Origin: Fremontodendron californicum
Lineage: Eukaryota; Streptophyta; Magnoliopsida; Malvales; Malvaceae
NCBI GenBank assembly: GCA_030761205.1
Contig: JAULJL010000015.1
Coordinates: 9,677,501 to 9,741,500 of the forward strand
DNA length: 64,000 bases
Direction of reading: 5' to 3'
The first letter of the stretch is position 1. Each line of letters starts with the position of its first letter. The notes below the pieces were generated by a model. That model was given only the letters and a program-made list of their open reading frames with translations. It made no database searches and was not told the origin of the DNA. A program made the translations under genes and the position numbers. This document shows, in pieces, positions 35,210 to 44,600 of the stretch.

Positions 35210-37993
35210 ATGGCTGACAATGAAAGTGTTCATGCTGAAGATGAGAACAGACAAGTACGCACCATGCGTGACTACTTGCAACCAACTCGAAGCTCATCAC
35301 CCTCTTGTTTTATTTTTCCTCTCAATGCAAACAACTTTCGTTTTAAACCAGGTATGATAGCTTTGCTTCCAAATTTCTATGGGTTGGAATCGGAAAGTGC
35401 TTACTCGTTTCTAAAAGACTTCGAAGATGTATGTGTCACCTTTAATGACCAACAATGTACAAATGAAATTGTCAAGCTAAAATTATTTCCTTTTTCTTTA
35501 AAAGATAAAGCAAAAATTTGGCTTCATAATTTAAAACCAAGGTCAATTGGCACATGGCAAGAATTACAAACTGAGTTTCTAAAGAAATTTTTCCCAGCAC
35601 ATAAAACTACTGCTTTGAAAAGACAGATTCAAAATTTCAATCAAAATCAAAATGAAGCATTTTTTCAATGCTGGGAGCGTTTTAAAGATTTGTTAAGTTC
35701 TTGTCCACATCATGGTTTTGAAAAATGGCGTCTTATTAGTTTCTTTTATGAAAGTTTAACTCCCGAAACTAAACAATTTGTTGAAACAATGTGTAACGGT
35801 GAGTTTCTAGAAAAAGAACCTGAAGAAGCCTTTGACTACCTAGACCATTTGGCAGATAACTCTCAAGCCTGGCACACAGATAATTCCTCTGAAAGTTCCA
35901 ATAGATCTAATGTTGTTTCTAACAGAGGTAAATATCATTTTAGTCAAGAAGATGAAATAAAAGATAAAGTAGCTAATTTGGCTAGAAAGATTGAAGCCAT
36001 GGAACTTAGAGAAGTAAAAGAAGTCAAAACGGTTAAAAATGAAGAAAGTTGTGGAATTTGTGAAATCATGGGACACCACACTTCTGAATGTCCAAACATT
36101 CCCATTCTTAAAGAAGCGTTGCATGATCAAGTAAATTCCATAAACATATTTAAAAAGCCTTTTCCTTCTCCTTACTCTGAAACGTATAACCCTGAATGGA
36201 GAAATCATCCCAACTTCAGTTGGCGGAATAATAATCATGTTCAGGTACCACAATCTCAAAAGCCGGGCAACACTTTTTCCTATCAACCTTCACGTGTACA
36301 AACCTTGGAAGAGACATTGCAAGCATTCATGCAAACACAAGCAAATGTGAATAACCGGACTTCACAGGACATCAATGAGATCAAAAACACCTTGTCCACA
36401 TTGACAGCTTCATTACGCACTCAAGAAAAAGGTAAGTTACCTGCTCAACCTCAGCCTAACCCTTCTACTCAATGTCTTGTTTCTTGCTCCAATGAAACTC
36501 AACAGGAAAATGCCAGTTCTATCACAACTCTTCGAAGTGGAAAGGCAATTGACAAAAATATTCCATCAAAAGACCAAGATCCTCCTTCCCCTCCGAAAAG
36601 TAATGGTAAGGATGATGGTAAGTCAGAACTTCTTGAAAATTTGGACAAAGAAAAAGGTATGCATCATGCTCCTTTTCCTCAAAGGTTGCAAACAATAAAG
36701 AATTTGAATCAAACTGTAGAAATTTATGAACTTTTCAAACAAGTTAAGATTAACATTCCTTTATTGGATGCAATCAAACAAGTTCCATCTTATGCTAAAT
36801 TTTTGAAGGACATGTGCACAGTTAAAAGGAAACATAATGTACAAAAGAAAGCATTTCTGACGGAAAGTGTGAGCTCAATCATTCAGCACCTTACTCCACC
36901 AAAATTCAAAGATCCTGGATGCCCAACAATCTCATGCATCATTGGAAACACTAGAATAGAACGTGCATTGCTTGATCTTGGTGCTAGTGTTAATCTTTTG
37001 CCTTTTTCTGTTTATCAACAGTTAGGTTTAGGTGAACTCAAGGAAACACCTGTTACACTTCAACTAGCTGATCATCCTGTAAAAATTCCTCGAGGGATAG
37101 TTGAAGATGTTTTGGTTCAAATTGATAATTTTTACTTCCCTGTTGATTTTATTGTTTTGGACACACATCCTGTTTCAAATCCAAATGTTCAAATTCCTGT
37201 TATATTAGGCCGTCCATTTCTTGCAACTTCTAATGCTCTGATAAATTGCAGGAATGGTATGTTGAACATTTCTTTTGGAAATATGACTTTAGAATTAAAT
37301 GTGTTCAACACTTGCAAGCAACCTGGTGATGATTCAGAAGTACATGAAGTGGATTTCATTGAAGAACTTGTTCATGAACATCTCACCACTACCACATTCC
37401 ATGATCCTTTAGAAGCTTATTTAATTGAATGTGAGTTTGATAATGCTTCAGAAATTTCACACACTGATTCTTTGTTAAATTCTTTTCAGGATAAGCATTG
37501 TTGGAAACAAAAGTTTGAGGAACTTCCATCACTCACAAATGTCACTGTACCATCAACTATTGAACCACCCAAGTTGGATTTAAAACCATTGCCATCCGAG
37601 CTAAAATATTCCTTTTTGGGTGAGAATGAAACTTTTCCAGTCATAAATGAACTTGAGGAACTCAGAAATGATGCATATGAGAATTCTAAAATTCATAAAG
37701 AAAGAACTAAAGCCTTTCATGACAAGTTAATTTCAAGAAAAACATTTGATGTTGGGAAAAAAGTTCTACTTTATAATTCTAGACTTCACATATTTCCTGG
37801 TAAGTTGAGATCAAGATGGACTGGCCCATTTGTGGTTAAGCATGTGTATCATTATGGAGCAGTTGACATTGAGAATCCTAGAAATGGTAACGTATTCAAG
37901 GTAAATGGACAAAGACTCAAACTCTTTTTGGAAAATCATGTTACTCAAGAAGAGGTTGTTTTTCTTTCTGATCATTGTTTTGAAAATAACTAG
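35210..37993 (+). CDS. Gag-protease polyprotein with in-frame pol deletion (element B)
   Basis: The start chosen is ATG 35210 (MADNESVHAEDE). The frame is open back to 35117, but the upstream ATG of A and C is GTG here. Gag, a CCHC knuckle (CGICEIMGHHTSEC), protease (LLDLGASVN, ILGRPFLATS) and the linker up to ETFPVI are intact. The frame then joins NELEELRNDAY, the last ~110 residues of pol. Measured against C, 828 codons (2484 bp) are missing: RT, RNase H and the integrase zinc and catalytic domains. The join lies at a short ATAA/ATAAATGAA overlap and differs from that of A, so the two deletions are independent. Confidence 0.85.
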   Translation: MADNESVHAEDENRQVRTMRDYLQPTRSSSPSCFIFPLNANNFRFKPGMIALLPNFYGLESESAYSFLKDFEDVCVTFNDQQCTNEIVKLKLFPFSLKDKAKIWLHNLKPRSIGTWQELQTEFLKKFFPAHKTTALKRQIQNFNQNQNEAFFQCWERFKDLLSSCPHHGFEKWRLISFFYESLTPETKQFVETMCNGEFLEKEPEEAFDYLDHLADNSQAWHTDNSSESSNRSNVVSNRGKYHFSQEDEIKDKVANLARKIEAMELREVKEVKTVKNEESCGICEIMGHHTSECPNIPILKEALHDQVNSINIFKKPFPSPYSETYNPEWRNHPNFSWRNNNHVQVPQSQKPGNTFSYQPSRVQTLEETLQAFMQTQANVNNRTSQDINEIKNTLSTLTASLRTQEKGKLPAQPQPNPSTQCLVSCSNETQQENASSITTLRSGKAIDKNIPSKDQDPPSPPKSNGKDDGKSELLENLDKEKGMHHAPFPQRLQTIKNLNQTVEIYELFKQVKINIPLLDAIKQVPSYAKFLKDMCTVKRKHNVQKKAFLTESVSSIIQHLTPPKFKDPGCPTISCIIGNTRIERALLDLGASVNLLPFSVYQQLGLGELKETPVTLQLADHPVKIPRGIVEDVLVQIDNFYFPVDFIVLDTHPVSNPNVQIPVILGRPFLATSNALINCRNGMLNISFGNMTLELNVFNTCKQPGDDSEVHEVDFIEELVHEHLTTTTFHDPLEAYLIECEFDNASEISHTDSLLNSFQDKHCWKQKFEELPSLTNVTVPSTIEPPKLDLKPLPSELKYSFLGENETFPVINELEELRNDAYENSKIHKERTKAFHDKLISRKTFDVGKKVLLYNSRLHIFPGKLRSRWTGPFVVKHVYHYGAVDIENPRNGNVFKVNGQRLKLFLENHVTQEEVVFLSDHCFENN

Positions 37994-38132
37994 ATGTAAA
38001 TATATATTTTTTCCCGGTTAAATGGCGGATAACGGTACTCCGTGATTATTTAAGTCGGTTCCATCAGCTACCCACAAAACTGATATTGTATATAAATTTC
38101 TCTTTCAATTTCTTTTTCATTTTTTTTTCAAG

Positions 38133-38669
38133 ATGGATGATATTCTCACAAGATTGCAGAAACGATTTCCTCCTTTTCCTCGAAATATTTTACTGAAGCT
38201 TTACCAAGTTCGATTTGAAAGATTAAGAATGCTTATGCACAAAGGGATTCCTGAAGACATACATTGGATAATTGAAGCCAAGGTACGTGAAGATGAATAT
38301 CTTCCTGTTTTGCATTTACCAGGTACAGGTAGAAGCACTTATGCAAAGAAGCGACGAGCAAAGCGCATGAGTTCAAATTGCCACAAGTGTGCACGATGGA
38401 CGTGTAACGGTAAATGTCGTTCTATTGGGATTCCGTCCTCTAATCGAGATGATAAAATTGAATTCATTAAGGATGGACTGAGTAAGGAGAATTTGGGTAA
38501 TATCCAACTTTCTCTTGAGACGCATCCTAGTGGAGACGTACAAAGAGAAATTCTTGATTTATGGTCGCAATTCCAAAAGGAATGGCAACATCTTGGGAAT
38601 CTGATGTTAAAAGACCCTGTTTGCCAGCTTGTAAGAAAACTGGATGGGAAGCATATCCTCGACTCATAG
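38133..38669 (+). CDS. ORF2: cysteine/arginine-rich nucleic-acid-binding protein, carlavirus-like (element B)
   Basis: 178 aa with the basic patch KKRRAKR and the cluster C83-x2-C-x4-C-x3-C95 unchanged from A and C. Differences are conservative or outside this core (TRLQKRF, DIHW, LWSQFQKEW). It follows gag-protease by 139 nt. The acceptor-like sequence before the ATG reads TTTTCAAG instead of TTTTCAG. ORF2 is the only accessory gene B keeps, after losing both pol and LOG. Function is inferred from resemblance to carlavirus cysteine-rich proteins. Confidence 0.7.
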   Translation: MDDILTRLQKRFPPFPRNILLKLYQVRFERLRMLMHKGIPEDIHWIIEAKVREDEYLPVLHLPGTGRSTYAKKRRAKRMSSNCHKCARWTCNGKCRSIGIPSSNRDDKIEFIKDGLSKENLGNIQLSLETHPSGDVQREILDLWSQFQKEWQHLGNLMLKDPVCQLVRKLDGKHILDS

Positions 38670-38711
38670 AAGGCGTTTAAGCCGTTTCTGGACGTAAAAC
38701 CAGAGGAAGAT

Positions 38712-38924
38712 GTGAGCCACAATCACAACTACAATAAATGACTTCTCAGCTTTTGGTTTGATTTGCAATAATTTCATTTCGGTTTAATTTACTGTTGTTC
38801 GATTTGTGTAATTATTCTCGTATTTTTTGCATTGGATTTTTACGGTTGATTATTCTTCTCTTTTTGATTTTCTTCCTGAAATCACGCAAAAATCTTTTGT
38901 TAGGTTAACATTTTCTTCTTACAG
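38712..38924 (+). other. Intron after ORF2 (element B)
   Basis: 213 nt, GAT|GTGAGCC to TTCTTCTTACAG|GTC, T-rich, with GTTAAC about 25 nt before the acceptor. It corresponds to the A intron. The LOG cistron that followed it is absent in B. Confidence 0.78.
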
Positions 38925-39901
38925 GTCAAATACACTTTCGGCAACATTATCTAAACATTTTGTTTGTTGTGTCTCAGTTATAATAAGTGGTTAGCAACCT
39001 CTGCAGGTAATATCTCCTAAATTCTACCTTTAAAATTTGACATTGGGGACAATGTCATATTTTAGTAGGGGGTAAGGGACATATTTTGCTAAAAAAAAAA
39101 AAATTTGTTGTGTTTTAAGACATTTAGAAGTATTCATTCTGAACAAGGTCTGAGTAAGGGAGACTTGAGACATACCTTGTCAGTTTGATTTAATCTTCTT
39201 CTTCTTCAAAAAAAAAAAAAAAAAGCATGTTTAGACTTAGTGTGTTTTTAGTGTGTTTTAGTTACTTTCAATACTATAATGAGATATGAATTGCATAAGT
39301 CTAAAACAGATTTATTAGTGAGAAGATTTTCATGAGAATTGAGCTTGATATCAACTTTTTTATGAGCCAATGTTAATATGATATGTTGATTGAGAAAGAA
39401 GCATGTTTAGACTTAATCTGACTTGTATAATCATCCTTGTGAGTTTTTGAGCCTATAATGATTGATGCATTATACAAATCAATCTAATTTCTTTCTTGAG
39501 TGCTCTTATGATTACATGATTCTCTAGAACTTGCTTTAAACCGTTTGATACTATATTGATACATGTGACAACATGAATATGATAGAGGCGAGGCATTAGG
39601 ATTATAACCAGAGCCAAACAGCCATCCATTATTAATGTTCTAAGAGAACATCCCCACTAGTGAGCCAATTTGAGCCTACAATAAATATGCTATTTTATTG
39701 GTAACCAGAACTTACACCTAGCCTAAATATACTTATATCCTTACCCTTGTTCTAAAGATGGATTATATATTTTGAGACATATTGCAAAAACAAGGGATAC
39801 TTTTTGAAAATTTGGGTTAGAAACAAAAGATAAGTGTGGGGGAAGAAAAGAAAAGAAAAAGTCAAGAGAAAAAGAAAGGGATCATTGTCAAATACATTCC
39901 C

Positions 39902-39932
<31 letters not shown>

Positions 39933-40017
39933 TCTTCTCTTGAACTTCTAGAAAAAAATGTTACAAAGTTGGTTAGAATGATGCAAAGGCTCAACATGAA
40001 TATTTAGCCTATGTTAT
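38925..40017 (+). other. Element B 3' spacer, left of C
   Basis: Non-coding. It begins with CTTTCGGCAACATTATCT, where A and C carry the LOG segment. Palindrome GACATTG/CAATGTC at 39039..39056; poly-A at about 39906..39931. It continues after C at 51892..52576, again without a gene. Confidence 0.75.
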
Positions 40018-41501
40018 TGATAACTCGTATAATTATATAGTTTTTAGTTATGTTTTATTATTGTTTTGTGTCAAATACGAGTTATTATTGTTTAGTCTAA
40101 TTGTGTTTATGATCTTTTATATTTTTATGTAATTTGGTGTTTTTCACAAGTTTCTTTGAGTGATTTCAGATTACTAGAATTAAGGGCAAATCCAGTTCAG
40201 TTCCAGTTCCGACACCTTTTGCCATATCAGCTATATCTCGAGTTTCACTGAAGCAATAAGGCTGAAATTTGTATCCCTGCAAAGCTAAGAGGCATATCTA
40301 TCTTTTTCATGTTTTACACTTCTTGAAACGGAGTCGTTTTCCCTAGCGAAATCGACCATCAAGTTGGCTGATGTGCAATGACGTCTGTTCTGCACCGTTT
40401 TGGTATTTTGACCATATCTCCCGATCCACGTGCGCAAATGATCTGATTCCAACGGCTATGGATCCGTAACTGATAGGGGTATATTTTTCTAGAAGACCAT
40501 TTTATCAGATCGAGCCTCCAACATTGACAAAATCGACCATCAAGCTGGCTGATCAGAATTGTCATACAATATGACGAAAATTGTTAGAAAAATGCACCCA
40601 CCTATTATACCTACCTTTGAAATTTGTAAAGCTTGTCTCTTGTCATTTAGCCTTCCAAAATGTGTATAAATAGAGGGCCTTGGATGAGTATTGGGATACA
40701 TTGATACATTGGTAGGATAGCCATTGTAATAAAATTCTCTAAGTTTTCTTTTTCTTTCCTTTCTCTAGTTTTCTTTTTCTTCTTACATTTCTTTTCATTT
40801 TATTCATACCTAGTATGTGTTTCTAATCATATTGTTGAGGTGATGAGGTGAAGCTCTTGGTAAATGCTAAGGTTAGTCTCTTAAACATGAGCTAAAATGA
40901 ATCATCATTTATAAGCACTAGTATAGATAATATTTTCTTTTGGTTTAAAATCATACTTGCAAAGTAGAGATCTTGATTCATTATTGACAATGAAAATGGC
41001 ACAGTAAATGCTTGGTTTCATAACCTTGATTTGTTGTAGACATATAACTTGGCATAAGGAATGCTTGGACTCTTTTTATGAGTTTTGAGGACACCAAATG
41101 AACATAATATCATATGCTATGGACGTTGGACAATTTGGACTGAATTGCTAAACCTTCCGATTGGAACCTCCCTTATGTGTGGATTTCAATTGTGTAATAA
41201 AACAAGATTAATCTTAGCATAACACCAAGAGTGGATTCTCTAACCTCAACATCCTTTCTTATTGTTTTTTATATTTTGTTTAATTTCTTTTATGTTATTT
41301 TATTTATTTTGTTCTCTAATATCTTGTTTATTTTGTTTTGTTATTGATTCCCTAATATCTTGTTTATTTTCTTTTTCATATATATTTATAAACTTATACT
41401 TACTAGTACGCTTCCCTGTGGTTCGACCTCGGACACCCGAGAATTTATTACTTGAACATAACCTGCACTTGGGTTTACAACTCTTAATTGAGTTTCCATC
41501 A
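40018..41501 (+). repeat. Element C 5' LTR
   Basis: 1484 bp, TG..CA. An 11-bp inverted repeat ATAACTCGTAT/ATACGAGTTAT (40020..40030 and 40075..40085) lies at its start. TATAAATAG at 40665..40673 and AATAAA at 40728..40733. Confidence 0.96.
40665..40673 (+). promoter_or_regulatory. Element C LTR TATA box
   Basis: TATAAATAG. It lies about 840 bp before the LTR end and is the likely start region for the genomic RNA. The same motif in the 3' LTR (51050..51058) could drive outward transcription into B. Confidence 0.68.
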
Positions 41502-41507
41502 AGTTTT

Positions 41508-41525
41508 TGGCGCCGTTGCCGGGGA
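41508..41525 (+). other. Element C primer-binding site (tRNA-Asp)
   Basis: TGGCGCCGTTGCCGGGGA, perfect complement of plant tRNA-Asp(GUC), 6 nt after the LTR. Confidence 0.92.
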
Positions 41526-41568
41526 AGCAATACTAAGTATATAAGTTTATAAGTATATTTATTTTTAT

Positions 41569-41675
41569 TGGCTGGTTATACCGCCTAATTTTGTATATAT
41601 TTGTTTTTATTGGCTGGTTATACCGCCTAATTTAGTATATTTATTTTGTTTGGCTGGTTATACCGCCTAATTTGT
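41569..41675 (+). repeat. Element C leader repeats (3 copies)
   Basis: Three copies of GGCTGGTTATACCGCCTAAT just before gag. Each is a weak palindrome (GGC..GCC). Confidence 0.88.
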
Positions 41676-41691
41676 ATATTAACTTTGTTTT

Positions 41692-44600
41692 ATGCTTGTT
41701 TGGCGACGTGATTTTAGATCTCGTCGTTTAGTTAGATTTTATTGTGAAACTTTTTCAGGTAATCTTTCTAATACAACTCCTACCATGGCTGACAATGAAA
41801 GTGTTCATGCTGAAGATGAGAACAGACAAGTACGCACCATGCGTGACTACTTGCAACCAACTCGAAGCTCATCACCCTCTTGTTTTATTTTTCCTCTCAA
41901 TGCAAACAACTTTCGTTTTAAACCAGGTATGATAGCTTTGCTTCCAAATTTCCATGGGTTAGAATCGGAAAGTGCTTACTCGTTTCTAAAAGACTTCGAA
42001 GATGTATGTGTCACCTTTAATGACCAACAATGTACAAATGAAATTGTCAAGCTAAAATTATTTCCTTTTTCTTTAAAAGATAAAGCAAAAATTTGGCTTC
42101 ATAATTTAAAACCAAGGTCAATTGGCACATGGCAAGAATTACAAACTGAGTTTCTAAAGAAATTTTTCCCAGCACATAAAACTACTGCTTTGAAAAGACA
42201 GATTCAAAATTTCAATCAAAATCAAAATGAAGCATTTTTTCAGTGCTGGGAGCGTTTTAAAGATTTGTTAAGTTCTTGTCCACATCATGGTTTTGAAAAA
42301 TGGCGTCTTATTAGTTTCTTTTATGAAAGTTTAACTCCCGAAACTAAACAATTTGTTGAAACAATGTGTAACGGTGAGTTTCTAGAAAAAGAACCTGAAG
42401 AAGCCTTTGACTACTTAGACCATTTGGCAGATAACTCTCAAGCCTGGCACACAGATAATTCCTCTGAAAGTTCCAATAGATCTAATCTTGTTTCTAACAG
42501 AGGTAAATATCATTTTAGTCAAGAAGATGAGATAAAAGCTAAAGTAGCTAATTTGGCTAGAAAGATTGAAGCCATGGAACTTAGAGAAGTAAAAGAAGTC
42601 AAAACGGTTAAAAATGAAGAAAGTTGTGGAATTTGTGAAATCATGGGACACCCCACTTCTGAATGTCCAAACATTCCCATTCTTAAAGAAGCGTTGCATG
42701 ATCAAGTAAATTCCATAAACACATTTAAAAAGCCTTTTCCTTCTCCTTACTCTGAAACGTATAACCCTGAATGGAGAAATCATCCCAACTTCAGTTGGCG
42801 GAATAATAATCATGTTCAGGTACCACAATCTCAAAAGCCGGGCAACACTTTTTCCTATCAACCTTCACGTGTACAAACCTTGGAAGAGACATTGCAAGCA
42901 TTCATGCAAACACAAGCAAATGTGAATAGCCGGACTTCACAGGACATCAATGAGATCAAAAACACCTTGTCCACATTGACAGCTTCATTACGCACTCAAG
43001 AAAAAGGTAAGTTTCCTGCTCAACCTCAGCCTAACCCTTCTACTCAATGTCTTGTTTCTTGCTCCAATGAAACTCAACAGGAAAATGCCAGTTCTATCAC
43101 AACTCTTCGAAGTGGAAAGGCAATTGACAAAAAGATTCCATCAAAAGACCAAGATCCTCCTTCCCCTCCGAAAAGTATTGGTAAGGATGATGGTAAGTCT
43201 GAACTTCTTGAAAATTTGGACAAAGAAAAAGGTATGCATCCTGCTCCTTTTCCTCAAAGGTTGCAAACAATAAAGAATTTGAATCAAAATGCAGAAATTT
43301 ATGAACTTTTCAAACAAGTTAAGATTAACATTCCTTTATTGGATGCAATCAAACAAGTTCCATCTTATGCTAAATTTTTGAAGGACATGTGCACAGTTAA
43401 AAGGAAACATAATGTACAAAAGAAAGCATTTTTGACGGAAAGTGTGAGCTCAATCATTCAGCACCTTACTCCACCAAAATTCAAAGATCCTGGATGTCCA
43501 ACAATCTCATGCATCATTGGAAACACTAGAATAGAACGTGCATTGCTTGATCTTGGTGCTAGTGTTAATCTTTTGCCTTTTTCTGTTTATCAACAGTTAG
43601 GTTTAGGTGAACTCAAGGAAACACCTGTTACACTTCAACTAGCTGATCGTTCTGTAAAAATTCCTCGAGGGATAGTTGAAGATGTTTTGGTTCAAATTGA
43701 TAATTTTTACTTCCCTGTTGATTTTATTGTTTTGGACACACATCCTGTTTCAAATCCAAATGTTCAAATTCCTGTTATATTAGGCCGTCCATTTCTTGCA
43801 ACTTCTAATGCTCTGATAAATTGCAGGAATGGTATGTTGAACATTTCTTTTGGAAATATGACTTTAGAATTAAATGTGTTCAACATTTGCAAGCAACCTG
43901 GTGATAATTCAGAAGTACATGAAGTGGATTTCATTGAAGAACTTGTTCATGAACATCTCACCACTACCACATTCCATGATCCTTTAGAAGCTTATTTAAT
44001 TGAATATGAGTTTGATAATGCTTCAGAAATTTCACACACTGATTCTTTGTTAAAATCTTTTCAGGATAAGCATTGTTGGAAACAAAAGTTTGAGGAACTT
44101 CCATCACTTACAAATGTCACTGTACCATCAACTATTGAACCACCCAAGCTGGAGTTAAAACCATTGCCATCCGAGCTAAAATATTCCTTTTTGGGTGAGA
44201 GTGAAACTTTTCCAGTCATAATTTCTTCACATCTTGATGAACTACAAGAAGGTAAGTTGTTACAACTTTTGAAGATGCACAAAAATGCATTAGGATGGAC
44301 CTTAGCTGACATAAAGGGAATAAGCCCATTAATCTGCACACATAATATTTATTTAGAGGAAAATGCTAAACCCTCTAGACAAATGCAACGAAGGCTTAAT
44401 CCTAATATGAAAGAAGTAGTGAGAAATGAAGTCATTAAACTTCTAGATAATGGAATCATTTATCCTATCTCTGATAGCAAATGGGTAAGTCCTACTCAAG
44501 TCGTACCTAAGAAATCTGGAGTTACTGTAGTTAAAAATGAAAACAATGAATTAATTCCAGCTAGGACTGTTACTGGTTGGCGCATGTGCATTGACTATAG

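Noticed and set aside
36000..38000. Element B as a source of an independent functional integrase
   Set aside because: Only the C-terminal tail of pol remains. The zinc and catalytic domains are deleted.
42415..42861. A 148-aa minus-strand frame opposite gag, present in A, B and C
   Set aside because: It is open in all three only because gag is conserved on the other strand. It resembles no protein and its composition is that of a reverse shadow.
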